A stretch of 48,277 nt of DNA. Source: Spirochaetota bacterium. GTDB taxonomy: Bacteria > Spirochaetota > B62-G9 > DRHN01. Positions 36,399 to 45,660 of the stretch are shown in pieces; within the stretch, counting starts at the first letter, position 1, and each line of letters opens with the position of its first letter. The stretch spans positions 1 through 48,277 of the forward strand of contig JAFGTF010000143.1 of NCBI GenBank assembly GCA_016934265.1, written 5' to 3'. A program made the position numbers and the translations under genes. Below the pieces are notes generated by a model that was given only the letters and a program-made list of their open reading frames with translations, was not told where the DNA came from and did not search any database.

Positions 36399-37703
36399 TT
36401 ACGGATATATCCTGTTAATAAGCCTCGGAAACGGAATCGCTTCCCGTACGTGTTTGAGTCCGCAGATCCATGAGAGAAGCCGCTCCAGCCCTAATCCGAA
36501 TCCCGCATGGGGAACACTGCCGTACCGTCTGATATCCAGGTACCAGTCATAGCTTTCGGGTTCCAGGCCCTCCTCTTTTATTCGCCGTTCGAGAGACATT
36601 AGGTCGTCGTTTCGCTGCGAGCCTCCGATTATCTCGCCGTACCCTTCGGGTGCGAAGAGATCGTCGCAGAGCACGGTTTTCGGGTCCGCGGGATCGGGCT
36701 TCATATAGAAAGCCTTCGTCTGTTTCGGGTAGTTGTATATGAAGACCGGATTTGAGAAATGTTCCGAAAGCGCCGTTTCCTCGTCTCCGCCGATATCGTC
36801 TCCCCACGAAAGCTCGAAACCCTTTTTGTTGAGCATCTCAACCGCCTCGGTATACGACACGCGCTCGAACGGCGGCTTCACCTGTAAAAGCGGCGCCGTA
36901 TCCCTCTCTATCTCCTCAAGCTGGCGTGTGCACCGTTGTACAGTGCGCCGTACCGCGTAGCTGATCATGTCCTCCTGAAGGTCCATATTACCGTCCGAGT
37001 CGCAATACGCGACCTCGGCCTCGAGCATCCAGAACTCCGTCAGGTGCCGGCGCGTTTTCGACTTCTCCGCCCGGAAGGTCGGGCCGAAGCAGTACACGTT
37101 CCTGAAAGCGCTGGCAGCCGCTTCCAGATACAGCTGTCCGGTCTGCGCGAGGTACGCAAAACCGAGATCGAAATACTCCGTCTGAAAAAGGTTGCCCGCA
37201 CTCTCTCCGATCGAGCCGGTAAGAATGGGTGTATCTATCAAAACGAACCCGTTTTCGTGAAAATAAGTCCTCAGTGCGAATGCAAGCTCGCTTCGTATCT
37301 GTAAAATGGCGAGCTGCCTGCTCGATCTGATCCAGAGATGCCGTTTCTCCAACAGGAAATCGATCCCGTGCGATTTTTTCGATATCGGGTACTCCTCCTC
37401 TGGGATACTTACGGCCTCGAGCTCTTCGACCGCGACCTCGTACCCGCCCGGAGCGCGAGCGTCCGCCTTCAGCGTGCCGGTGATGGTGAGCGATGACTCG
37501 ATCTTGAGAGTCGTACAGGTCTCGAATATTTGCTCGGACACCTCCTGTTTCACCACGACCGCCTGCATGAGCCCGGTTCCGTCCCGCACCTCGATGAAGC
37601 AGATCGACCCCCCTATCCTGATGTGCCTGACCCAGCCTGTAAGCTCGATCTTTTTACCCACCCAAAGCGAAGCATCTCTGATGAAAAACCGCTCTCGTGC
37701 CAT
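36399..37703 (-). CDS. asnS: Asparaginyl-tRNA synthetase
   Basis: This 434-aa class IIb synthetase has an N-terminal OB-fold anticodon domain (ELTGWVRHIRIGGSICFIEV). The catalytic core has motif 2 (FRAEKSKTRRHLTEFWMLEA) and motif 3 (GFGLGLERLLSWICGLKHV). The Asn-type features (LTEFWMLEAE, IPFPRLINRIYP end) favour AsnRS over AspRS. It follows rtcB and precedes the M23 gene with short gaps. Confidence 0.94.
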   Translation of the reverse strand: MARERFFIRDASLWVGKKIELTGWVRHIRIGGSICFIEVRDGTGLMQAVVVKQEVSEQIFETCTTLKIESSLTITGTLKADARAPGGYEVAVEELEAVSIPEEEYPISKKSHGIDFLLEKRHLWIRSSRQLAILQIRSELAFALRTYFHENGFVLIDTPILTGSIGESAGNLFQTEYFDLGFAYLAQTGQLYLEAAASAFRNVYCFGPTFRAEKSKTRRHLTEFWMLEAEVAYCDSDGNMDLQEDMISYAVRRTVQRCTRQLEEIERDTAPLLQVKPPFERVSYTEAVEMLNKKGFELSWGDDIGGDEETALSEHFSNPVFIYNYPKQTKAFYMKPDPADPKTVLCDDLFAPEGYGEIIGGSQRNDDLMSLERRIKEEGLEPESYDWYLDIRRYGSVPHAGFGLGLERLLSWICGLKHVREAIPFPRLINRIYP

Positions 37704-37724
37704 TTGTACCCCCGTTACGTTTTA

Positions 37725-39149
37725 TTATCCCTTTATCACACCGACGGGAACGAGCCGCGCCACCTTTCTGGCAAGGTCGTTCTGTTCAACGATTTCGACG
37801 ACTTCCGATACGTCCTTGTACGCCTCCGGCATCTCCTCCTTGAGCGTTCTATCCGAACGCGACATTACGACAATCCCCTTATCCCCGAGCTCCCTTTGGA
37901 TATCCCTGTGCTGCGCTTCTTTTACCGCCTTCCTCCTCGATAGAATCCGTCCCGCCCCGTGGCACGCGGTACCGAAACTTTTATCCATTGACGCCGCAGT
38001 GCCTTTCAGGATGTACGACGCAGTCCCCATATCTCCGGGAATGAGCACCGGTTGGCCCACTTTTCCATACGGCCCCCGAAGGTCCGGATGGCCCGGCCCG
38101 AATGCACGGGTCGCCCCTTTCCTGTGCACGCAGAGCACCATTTTTTTACCCTCCACCTCATGCCGTTCCAGCCGAGCGATGTTGTGGCTCACGTCGTAGA
38201 CGACACTCATTCCGAGGCCCGTATACGACCGGCCGAACGTCCTCTCGAAGCAGCCCCGTATGAGAGAGGTGAGTACCTGGCGGTTGGCCCACGCGAAGTT
38301 TGCAGCCGCCCGCATGGCAGCGAGGTATCGCGCCCCGAGGTCCTCCTTCAGGTATACGGAAACGAGCTGCGGATCGGGAGGCTCGAATGTATGCGCCGTC
38401 CTCATCATCGCAAGGTAGTCGTCGCATATCTGGTACCCGAACCCCCGCGATCCCGTATGGAGAAGGACGACGATCCCTCCTTCGAAAAGACCGTAGACGG
38501 CCGCAGCATCCGGGTCGAATATCCGTGATACGTAGGAAATCTCGAGAAAATGGTTGCCCGCGCCGAGCGTTCCGAGCTGCGTCCTTCCCCGTTCGCGCGC
38601 CGCGGCGGACACCGCTGAATATTCCGCGCCCTCCATCCTCCCCCCGTCCTCACAGCGCAGCAGGTCCTCTTCCTCTCCGAATCCGTTCGTAACGGCCCAC
38701 AACGCGCCCTCGCCGACTAGCCTTCGCTCATCCTTGTTCGAAAGCCGTATATTCCCCGCCGAGCCGACACCGGCGGGCACCGTCCTGTACAGATCGACCA
38801 AAAGCTGCTCGATTCTTCCCCGTATTTCCTCTACTGTGAGGCTCGTCCCTATCGCCCTGACGCCGCAGTTGATATCGTATCCGACCCCACCGGGCGATAT
38901 GACGCCGTTTTCCGGGTCCGTCGCACATACTCCGCCGATGGGGAAGCCGTAGCCGTAGTGGATGTCTGGCATCGCGACGACGAAACGCCGCACACCTGGA
39001 AGGCAGGCGACGTTCGCAAGCTGGCCGAGCGCTTCCGTCGTCTCCTTTTGCCCTGCCATTTCATCGCTGATATAGGCATATGCGGGAACCCTCATGCCGC
39101 CTTCAGGCCGTATCTCGTAGAACGATCTGCCCTTCTTTTTTACCACCAT
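37725..39149 (-). CDS. rtcB: RNA-splicing ligase RtcB
   Basis: This 474-aa GTP-dependent ligase joins 2',3'-cyclic phosphate (via 3'-phosphate) and 5'-hydroxyl RNA ends. Metal and active-site segments are GVGYDINCGVRAIG, GTLGAGNHFLEI, HTGSRGFGYQ and CHGAGRILSRRKA, where the His before GAGR is the guanylylation site. Archease lies immediately upstream (14-bp gap), the usual activating partner. No RtcR regulator is visible. It probably acts in tRNA or rRNA repair. Confidence 0.95.
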   Translation of the reverse strand: MVVKKKGRSFYEIRPEGGMRVPAYAYISDEMAGQKETTEALGQLANVACLPGVRRFVVAMPDIHYGYGFPIGGVCATDPENGVISPGGVGYDINCGVRAIGTSLTVEEIRGRIEQLLVDLYRTVPAGVGSAGNIRLSNKDERRLVGEGALWAVTNGFGEEEDLLRCEDGGRMEGAEYSAVSAAARERGRTQLGTLGAGNHFLEISYVSRIFDPDAAAVYGLFEGGIVVLLHTGSRGFGYQICDDYLAMMRTAHTFEPPDPQLVSVYLKEDLGARYLAAMRAAANFAWANRQVLTSLIRGCFERTFGRSYTGLGMSVVYDVSHNIARLERHEVEGKKMVLCVHRKGATRAFGPGHPDLRGPYGKVGQPVLIPGDMGTASYILKGTAASMDKSFGTACHGAGRILSRRKAVKEAQHRDIQRELGDKGIVVMSRSDRTLKEEMPEAYKDVSEVVEIVEQNDLARKVARLVPVGVIKG

Positions 39150-39162
39150 TCTCCCCGTATCC

Positions 39163-39591
39163 TCACACGTCGAATGTAACGGTCGTACAGAGACCGCTCG
39201 GGGTCTTTCGTACCCTGTAATTATGATGTGTCGCAGCCTTGATTTCTCGAATGATACCGTCTTTCCCCGCTTTTACAAAGCCCACTTTTAATACCGCACG
39301 GCGTGTCCCTATTCTCGGGACCACGTCTACCGGGAGAACCCCATACATGTCCACCATCTTGACGATACGGTTTAGAAAATCTATGAAGAGCGTATCAAAC
39401 GTCGCAAAACCGATCCTGATACGCACCCATCTGAGACGCCCCGCCGCGTTGCAGGATACGTCGTCGTATCTGCCCCCGGTAATGACACTATACAACGCCC
39501 TGATACCTTCCAAAAGTAATGTTTTTTGGTCTTTTGCCTCTATAACAACGGCGATATCCGCCGTATGGTCGACGATTCGAAATGGAGACAT
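39163..39591 (-). CDS. Archease
   Basis: This 142-aa protein starts RIVDHTADIAVVIEAKD and ends EIKAATHHNYRVRKTPSG, the archease signatures. The conserved Asp and His residues bind calcium and stimulate RtcB guanylylation. It is directly followed by rtcB, and map lies 65 bp upstream. It is slightly short but complete. Confidence 0.92.
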   Translation of the reverse strand: MSPFRIVDHTADIAVVIEAKDQKTLLLEGIRALYSVITGGRYDDVSCNAAGRLRWVRIRIGFATFDTLFIDFLNRIVKMVDMYGVLPVDVVPRIGTRRAVLKVGFVKAGKDGIIREIKAATHHNYRVRKTPSGLCTTVTFDV

Positions 39592-39655
39592 GGATTTTCA
39601 GCCTGCAGTAAATCGCAACGGTTTTTTTACGGTCCGTAAAACGGAAGCGAAGCGA

Positions 39656-40402
39656 TCAGTACATGGTGAGTATCTCGGGGCCGTCCTCGGTAACGAGAAT
39701 CGTATGCTCGAAATGCGCAGAGGGGCTGCCGTCACGAGTGACGACGGTCCAGTTGTCCTCGAGTATTTCCACTTCGTACGTACCCATATTGACCATCGGT
39801 TCTATGGCCAGGGTCATTCCCGAAACGAGCAGCGGCCCCCTTCCCGGAGTCTTGTAGTTCGGAATCGGAGGCTCTTCGTGGAGTTTCTTGCCGACACCGT
39901 GTCCGACGAAATCCCTTACGACCGAGAATCCGTCTTTTTCGACTCTTTCCTGTATCGCCCGAGATATATCGCCTATATGATTCCCGCAGAGGGCACGCTC
40001 GATTCCGCTATAGAGCGCCTCCTCCGTTACCTTCAGAAGGCGGGACAGCTCTCCGTCAATCTGGCCTACCGGGAGGGTTATCGCCGCATCGCCGTAATAC
40101 CCCGCCTTCCGCACTCCCACGTCGACACTGAGCACGTCCCCCTCCTTCAGACGCTTTGTCGACGGTATTCCGTGAATGACTCCCTCATTCACCGACGTGC
40201 AAATCGAGGAGGGGAATCCGTTGTAGTTCTTGAACGCGGGAGTACCGCCCCTTTTTTTTATGAACTCTTCGGCCTTCGTATCGAGCCGACGCGTGGTTAT
40301 ACCCGGTTTTGTAAGCTCTTTTATATACATCAAAAGATCCGACACGATCCTGCATGCCTGCCGGATATATACTATCTCCGACTTGTTCTTGAGCTCATGC
40401 AT
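39656..40402 (-). CDS. map: Methionine aminopeptidase type I
   Basis: This 248-aa M24A enzyme removes initiator methionine. All five metal ligands are in place: D and D in VDVGVRKAGYYGDAA, H in GHGVGKKLHEEP, E in LAIEPMVNMG and E in AHFEHTILV. It contrasts with the degenerate M24 protein at 11485-12648. The start overlaps the bactofilin stop by 8 bp. Confidence 0.95.
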   Translation of the reverse strand: MHELKNKSEIVYIRQACRIVSDLLMYIKELTKPGITTRRLDTKAEEFIKKRGGTPAFKNYNGFPSSICTSVNEGVIHGIPSTKRLKEGDVLSVDVGVRKAGYYGDAAITLPVGQIDGELSRLLKVTEEALYSGIERALCGNHIGDISRAIQERVEKDGFSVVRDFVGHGVGKKLHEEPPIPNYKTPGRGPLLVSGMTLAIEPMVNMGTYEVEILEDNWTVVTRDGSPSAHFEHTILVTEDGPEILTMY

Positions 40403-40841
40403 CTTCTTTGGAATCCTTACCCGTATCGGCTTTCCGTATCACGTCGTTAAGCTTAGGGCCGGAGTCGAAAGATTCCTTGATTATGCTCGTCACGTCCTTG
40501 GTCTGCCCCGCATCCACGGAAATTTCACCCTTTACGACCACACCCTCTTCGATGTTCACCCGCGGAGCCTTGATATTTCCCAAGACTCTGCCCGTCGAAA
40601 GAAGAAGGACCTCCTCGCCGGCCTCTATATTACCGATGACCGTTCCGCCGACAACCACCCGCCTGGCGAAGATATCCGTCTTGACCTTTCCGGTCTCACC
40701 CACGATGAGCTGGTCTTGAGTCTTGATCTCCCCCTCGAACCTGCCGTCGATCTGAAGCGAACCGGCTATATAGAACTTGCCCTCGAAGATGGAATCTTCA
40801 CCGATCTTGCTGTTTAACATGTTATCGTTTTTCGGTGCCAT
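40395..40841 (-). CDS. Bactofilin
   Basis: This 148-aa protein has the beta-helical DUF583/bactofilin core (FEGKFYIAGSLQIDGRFEGE, VVVGGTVIGNIEAGEEVLLL, GRVLGNIKAPRVNIEEGVVV). Flexible polar tails flank it. Bactofilins polymerise into cytoskeletal filaments that scaffold cell-wall or signalling enzymes. It is preceded by the PilZ protein and followed by map. Its adjacency to cyclase and PilZ genes suggests a scaffold for that signalling block, which is an inference. Confidence 0.9.
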   Translation of the reverse strand: MAPKNDNMLNSKIGEDSIFEGKFYIAGSLQIDGRFEGEIKTQDQLIVGETGKVKTDIFARRVVVGGTVIGNIEAGEEVLLLSTGRVLGNIKAPRVNIEEGVVVKGEISVDAGQTKDVTSIIKESFDSGPKLNDVIRKADTGKDSKEDA

Positions 40842-40857
40842 ACAAATCCCCTTGCGC

Positions 40858-42060
40858 CTACCTATTCTTCTTCTCGTGCCTCACGAAGCTTTCGATATAC
40901 TTTATATCGTCCTGATTGATCTCCTGAAAACTTATCCCGTACTCCGCAGTCTCCTTTATGACCCTGTGTATCACGCCGCGTGCCTCCACCTGGCGGTGGG
41001 GAAAGAGAATCGACATCCGCAATGCCGTCTGGGTAATTAGGTACTGTTTCAAATTTTCTTTGTCAAGCGTAAACAGAAGTCCGCCGGCCGATACGTTCAC
41101 CACAGGGATATCGAACTCCCCCCCGCTTTCCAGGCTGAAATAGTCGTATTTTACCAGCGCCTCCACGAGGATGCCCGCATATCCCGCAACCCGTTTTGCA
41201 AAGGAGGGCTTGATGCTTCTGTGGTAGTCTATATCATTGATGAGCCTGATATATCCGACGGCGTCGCCCTCCAGCATCATGGGCACGTAGCATTCCGAGA
41301 AGATCCGTTTGTTGCGAAGCTGCTGGAGCATATCGATGAGCTTTCCTTCGCACGCCTGTCGCGGGTCTCCCCTCGATATCATAAAATCGTAGGCGCTGCC
41401 CACGGTGAGTATCTCGTCTTCGTAAAACCGTTTATCCTCGATAGCGTCCTCATATGAGTTGTATATCACAAAGATCTTTCCGGTCTCTTTGATGAGCTCT
41501 TCCACGAAGGAAAGACGTTCGCCCGGCTTGAATACCTTCACCTGGAACTTCTGTGCAAACTCGGACACGAGATGCTTGATGCCGTTCAGGATTTTATCCA
41601 CCGCAGGCCTCGGTTTCTTGACCTCTCTGGAGATGACCCGCTCATCGAGCAGGCTCGAGTTTTCGAACTCCTTCTTCTCCGCCTGTATCATGATTTTGAA
41701 TTTCATGAATATCTTGCCCCGGACGTTTACCCTCTCGTGCCGTCTCAGGATGTTCTTAGAAAGCTCTTGCGGAAAGAGCAGGACGATTCGCTCCTCGTCC
41801 TGCAGACGTACTTCCGTGGTGAAGTAGTGGTAGTTGTTGTTGAAAACGAAGTTGACCTTCCGGGTCCCCTCTATCTCTCCTATAATTGAGCTGTTCATTT
41901 TGAGGAGAATGGAACTGGTGTCGTAGCGTTCTATATACCCGCTGTATTCTATGTTATCGACCGTTACGTTGACCGGCTGCTTCAGTTTTTTAAGGCTCTG
42001 GAAGATGAGGTCCTTCTCCAGTTCGCTCGTAACCACCATCTTCTTCGAAAAATGGGTCAT
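40858..42060 (-). CDS. PilZ-type c-di-GMP-binding protein with internal GAF-like insert
   Basis: This 400-aa protein has a YcgR/PilZN-like N-terminal region (residues 15-100). RRHER (106-110) supplies the RxxxR c-di-GMP motif. The second PilZ motif, NVSAGG (322-327), appears only about 210 residues later, followed by the remaining beta strands. The intervening stretch contains a GAF-like region (YEDAIEDKRFYEDEILTVGS, VPMMLEGDAVGYIRLINDID). Domain content resembles spirochaete DUF1577-like PilZ proteins. It lies 1 bp after the cyclase/HD-GYP gene and 16 bp before the bactofilin gene, consistent with one operon. Confidence 0.78.
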   Translation of the reverse strand: MTHFSKKMVVTSELEKDLIFQSLKKLKQPVNVTVDNIEYSGYIERYDTSSILLKMNSSIIGEIEGTRKVNFVFNNNYHYFTTEVRLQDEERIVLLFPQELSKNILRRHERVNVRGKIFMKFKIMIQAEKKEFENSSLLDERVISREVKKPRPAVDKILNGIKHLVSEFAQKFQVKVFKPGERLSFVEELIKETGKIFVIYNSYEDAIEDKRFYEDEILTVGSAYDFMISRGDPRQACEGKLIDMLQQLRNKRIFSECYVPMMLEGDAVGYIRLINDIDYHRSIKPSFAKRVAGYAGILVEALVKYDYFSLESGGEFDIPVVNVSAGGLLFTLDKENLKQYLITQTALRMSILFPHRQVEARGVIHRVIKETAEYGISFQEINQDDIKYIESFVRHEKKNR

Positions 42061-42061
42061 C

Positions 42062-44293
42062 CTATGCTCCCTTGTGCTTCTCCTCCGAAAGGCGCTGGGT
42101 CAGTATGCGAAGATACACATCGATGATCTTGGGATCGTACTTTTTACCCTTTCCCTCCTCCAAGACCCGCATCGCCTCCTCTTCGCTGAACGGTTCTCTG
42201 AACGGTCGTTTCGATATCATTGCGAAGTAACTGTCGACAGCTCCGACGATCCGCGCCCAGAGCGGGATGTGTTCTCCCTTCAGCCCGTCGGGATAGCCGG
42301 TCCCGTCGTAAGCCTCGTGATGATGTTTCACCACCTTGACACCCTCTTCGAACAAACCGAGCTTCTTGTCCACATATTCGGCACCACGCAGCACATGGCT
42401 CTTCACGACCTCGAACTCCTCGGGTGTAAGCTTTCCCGGCTTGTTGAATATTCCTTCGGAGAGTCCGATCCTGCCGACGTCGATGAGCATCGTAGCTGCA
42501 CGCAATTTTATGAGATCATCAGGGGAGAAATCGAGCGCTCTGCCGATAAGCTCCACGTCGCGGGCGAGATTGATGTAATGACCGATGATATAGGGCTCGC
42601 GTTCCTCCACCGCGTTGATGTACTTTCGCGCAATAAGGTCTTTCACCTCGAATACGTCGACCGGTTTCTCACGCCCCTTCACCGATACGGTTTCGATAAA
42701 GGATGCATTGACCAGGTACTTGACCTCCTCGTACACTTCCCTCGTAATAAGGATCTGCCGTCTGCCTGCCAGCCCCTCGAGCCTTGAGGCGATATTGACG
42801 CCGTCGCCGATCACCGTGTAATTCATGCGATCCACGGAGCCCATGTTCCCCAAGATAACGTGCGCCGTATTTATACCGATGCCGATTTCGACCCGCTTGC
42901 GTCCTTCCTTTTCACGCTCTACATTGTTCTCATCGACATACTGCTGCATCTCGATCGCGGCAACTACCGCACGCTCCGCGTCGTTGTAGTGCGTATCCGG
43001 CACACCGAATAACGCCATGACGCAGTCGCCTATGTATTTGTCGAGTAAGCCCTCGAACTTGAACACTATCTCGGTGAGGGCGGAAAGGTAGGTGTTGAGA
43101 AGATCGACAACCTCCTCCGGTTTCATACTCTCGGCCATCGAGGTGAATCCCCTGATATCGGCGAAGAGGATGGTTACCTTACGCCGATCTCCGCCGAGCT
43201 TGATGGCTTCCGGTTTGGATAGGATACCGTCGACAAGCTGGTGCGAAACGTAGCGTGAAAACGCGTACCGGAGGTTCGAGAGCTTCGAGTTCTCGATTGC
43301 CATCACCATCTGGTTCGAAATAATCCTGATTGACTCGAACACCTTCTCCGTATACGGCTGTTGATTGATCCTCTCTCCTAAAACGAGGAACCCCAATAGC
43401 TGTCCCTTCTGTAAAAGAGGAACGAGCGCCACGGCTTCGAGAATCCCGAAGGCCGCCTTGACCGTTTCATCCATGACGTCTTCGAGCTCCGCCGTTAAAA
43501 GCGGTTCCCTACGTTTTATGAGCCGGCGAATGCAGGGCGATTTATCGGTGAAATGCATCTTTTCTATCAACTTTTTCTGCACCCCGCGGGACGCGACGAC
43601 GGCATACTCCGTGTTGTTCTCGTTCGTCGACAAGAAGATCACTGCGGTTTTCGAGAACGCCCGCCCCATGACGTTGAGAAGGGAGCTTGCAAAGAAATCC
43701 TCCTTCCCGAGCGAGGTCAGGTCTCCCCACATACCGGCGAGCTCCTTCAGCTCCAGCGCCTTCCTCTTGAGCTCTTTGTCCCCACCCCGCTTCATTTCAA
43801 TCGATTGGAGGAGGTAGACGATTCTTAGAGCGGCCGCGTTCACCACCGTGGAGATGAAATTTATCTCCTCTTTATCCGCAGTCTCGAGGCTCTTTCCTCC
43901 CCAGAGAACGGAAATATTGACAATGCGGCTACCCTCCCGCTTCGGAATAATGAGAAAAGACGTTTCGAAATTGAAGCTCTGGTTTAAAACCTCTTCGAAG
44001 AGAAACCGCACGCCCTTCGAGTCTATTACGCTCCAGTCAAGCTCCGTAATCTTGTCGATGAATCGGCGGTCCGAAAAAAAAGGGAGTATGTTCTTTACGG
44101 TTCCGTCCATTTGAACGGAAACGAACGTATTACCCGTCGAACGGTCTAAGAAGGCGTACTGAACATCGTCCTCGAGCACGGCCGACAGCTGATCGGATAT
44201 GTACAGCGGTATCTTCTTCACCGCCTCTAACTCGGATATCTCCCTCGTTACCTTCTCCGAAGTCGCGAGGTAGCGTCTCAGTTTTGCTTCCAT
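42062..44293 (-). CDS. Two-GAF adenylate cyclase fused to HD-GYP domain
   Basis: The 743-aa cytoplasmic protein has two GAF-like domains (about residues 25-165 and 195-335). A class III cyclase domain (370-550) follows with metal Asp D379 (ILFADIRGFT) and D423 (LDKYIGDCVMAL), adenine-specifying K419 and D497 (VIGDGVN), and transition-state N500/R504 (VNIASRLE), so adenylate cyclase activity is likely. The C-terminal HD-GYP domain (565-735) has KHHHEAYDGTGYPDG. Its expected HD pair reads ID (I604-D605, ATMLIDVGRIG), so phosphodiesterase activity may be lost or altered. Translationally close to the PilZ gene. Confidence 0.9.
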   Translation of the reverse strand: MEAKLRRYLATSEKVTREISELEAVKKIPLYISDQLSAVLEDDVQYAFLDRSTGNTFVSVQMDGTVKNILPFFSDRRFIDKITELDWSVIDSKGVRFLFEEVLNQSFNFETSFLIIPKREGSRIVNISVLWGGKSLETADKEEINFISTVVNAAALRIVYLLQSIEMKRGGDKELKRKALELKELAGMWGDLTSLGKEDFFASSLLNVMGRAFSKTAVIFLSTNENNTEYAVVASRGVQKKLIEKMHFTDKSPCIRRLIKRREPLLTAELEDVMDETVKAAFGILEAVALVPLLQKGQLLGFLVLGERINQQPYTEKVFESIRIISNQMVMAIENSKLSNLRYAFSRYVSHQLVDGILSKPEAIKLGGDRRKVTILFADIRGFTSMAESMKPEEVVDLLNTYLSALTEIVFKFEGLLDKYIGDCVMALFGVPDTHYNDAERAVVAAIEMQQYVDENNVEREKEGRKRVEIGIGINTAHVILGNMGSVDRMNYTVIGDGVNIASRLEGLAGRRQILITREVYEEVKYLVNASFIETVSVKGREKPVDVFEVKDLIARKYINAVEEREPYIIGHYINLARDVELIGRALDFSPDDLIKLRAATMLIDVGRIGLSEGIFNKPGKLTPEEFEVVKSHVLRGAEYVDKKLGLFEEGVKVVKHHHEAYDGTGYPDGLKGEHIPLWARIVGAVDSYFAMISKRPFREPFSEEEAMRVLEEGKGKKYDPKIIDVYLRILTQRLSEEKHKGA

Positions 44294-44457
44294 ACCGTTC
44301 CACCCCGTGCTGGTATCGTACGTGGAATAGTGTTCGCGCTGTACACCACGGTTCCTATTCTACAAAATACCTTATAATATAAAAATTTGGAATAAAAACC
44401 TTTGAGGTATTGAGGGCTATACCGTGCTGCGGTGTATATACGCTGAAAACGGACGTA

Positions 44458-45234
44458 TTATCCCCGGCTTTTCATCGCCAGCTCGAAACGCTGCTGCCGG
44501 TCGAAAAGCCCCATCGCCTTGAGCTCTTTCTTCACCGCACCGCCACCGGCTTTCTGCCCCCCGTACTGCGGAAGCTTCAGGGCCTTTGAGATCTCTTTCG
44601 GCTCGAAGTAAGGGTTGTCGATGATGACGTTGATGATCCGTTTCCCCAGTTCGCTCTTGGCATAGGAAAATATATCCGTTCCGGCGGCCGTTTGGGACTC
44701 TGAAGACACTCCCGCGCCGGTTGCCGTCCTGGGTCCCGCAGACGCTCCGGCTGTTACGGGTTCGGATACGGGCTTTTCGGCCGCCTTAGGCTTTGCAGCC
44801 TGAGGTTTTACAGCGGGAGAGGGAGCGGGCGCAGCCTTCGGGACGGGCTTCTGCAGAGCGGGCTTCGAAGGAGCGGTCCCCCCTGAAAATCCCGATATCG
44901 CCTCGGCCAAAGAGTCGTAAGATTTGAGAATGGAGGAAAACTCCATCAGTTCGTACACGTCGTATACGTCAGGCGACATATTCACGAGCACGAGGTCACC
45001 GCTGTTCTCGCGTATCTCCCGTATCTCACTGACGAAAACACCCCACCCCGCGCTCGAGACATAATCGATGTTCTCGAGATTCACGATGATCTTGTATTTG
45101 TTGAGTGCGAGCTGTTCTTCCAGCCTTTTTTCGAGCTCCGGAGCAGTCGTTGTATCGATGAAACCTGAAGCCGCTATGACCGCAATATTTTCACCGTCCC
45201 CGGCATACGACACATTTACTTCGATATCTGGCAT
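44458..45234 (-). CDS. STAS anti-anti-sigma factor with C-terminal winged-helix-like domain
   Basis: This 258-aa protein has a STAS domain (1-115) with the phosphoacceptor region YVSSAGWGVF (S60/S61). A Pro/Ala-rich linker (118-185) follows. Residues about 187-258 form an alpha-helical winged-helix-like domain. That domain aligns without gaps over about 59 residues to the C-terminus of the kinase/phosphatase at 45661-48036. The ATG at 45234 follows GAGGGGAGG. A consensus promoter lies upstream. Role: unphosphorylated STAS proteins sequester anti-sigma kinases; here the kinase is inferred to be the neighbouring fused protein. Confidence 0.85.
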   Translation of the reverse strand: MPDIEVNVSYAGDGENIAVIAASGFIDTTTAPELEKRLEEQLALNKYKIIVNLENIDYVSSAGWGVFVSEIREIRENSGDLVLVNMSPDVYDVYELMEFSSILKSYDSLAEAISGFSGGTAPSKPALQKPVPKAAPAPSPAVKPQAAKPKAAEKPVSEPVTAGASAGPRTATGAGVSSESQTAAGTDIFSYAKSELGKRIINVIIDNPYFEPKEISKALKLPQYGGQKAGGGAVKKELKAMGLFDRQQRFELAMKSRG

Positions 45235-45333
45235 GAAAACCTCCCCTCTATGGAGCAACTGTACGGCTTTCAAAAACCCGTTTTAGAATGATCGTTACCA
45301 CACAGTACCGACTTTTTCCATTTGCTACATATT

Positions 45334-45362
45334 AATTTACATATTTCGATATTAGTTGTCAA
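45334..45362 (-). promoter_or_regulatory. Sigma70-type promoter for the STAS gene
   Basis: On the minus strand, TTGACA (45357-45362), a 17-bp spacer and TAAATT (45334-45339) lie about 100 bp before the STAS start, in an AT-rich gap. It separates the STAS unit from the kinase/phosphatase and 84-aa genes. Confidence 0.7.
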
Positions 45363-45373
45363 TCGTCATCATC

Positions 45374-45628
45374 TTATACCGGAGTGAACGGAACAATGTC
45401 GATCTTGAACACGAGATACCCCTTCACCTTATTCGCCCATTCCACAAAACCGTCGAACTCCCACGGGTAATTCACCTCGTACTCGTATACGAGCTCCGAC
45501 AGCTGTGCGGCGGACATGAAAGTGGCGAGCACGTCGAACTCGTCGACCCTGTAGAACTTCAGGTTGTTCATCATCGTTTTTACAAGCGGGTTGACGATGT
45601 TTTCCAATCTCGTGATATAATCGGACAA
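45374..45628 (-). CDS. Small conserved-looking protein in the partner-switching cluster
   Basis: This 84-aa protein starts at a TTG with a near-perfect GGAGGTGAT ribosome-binding site 5 nt upstream. The predicted sequence (SDYITRLENIVNPLVKTMMN, FDVLATFMSAAQLSELVYEY, NYPWEFDGFVEWANKVKG) is helical and acidic. I recognise no family. It lies 32 bp after the kinase/phosphatase gene and before the STAS promoter, so it is probably co-expressed with the former. A role as an adaptor or chaperone of the switch is a guess. Confidence 0.65.
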   Translation of the reverse strand: MSDYITRLENIVNPLVKTMMNNLKFYRVDEFDVLATFMSAAQLSELVYEYEVNYPWEFDGFVEWANKVKGYLVFKIDIVPFTPV

Positions 45629-45660
45629 TGGTATCACCTCCACCGATCACGACGGCACGG

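Noticed and set aside
43542-43828. Several open frames antisense to the cyclase gene
   Set aside because: They are shadows of the GC-biased third positions in the cyclase gene and lack motifs or RBS.
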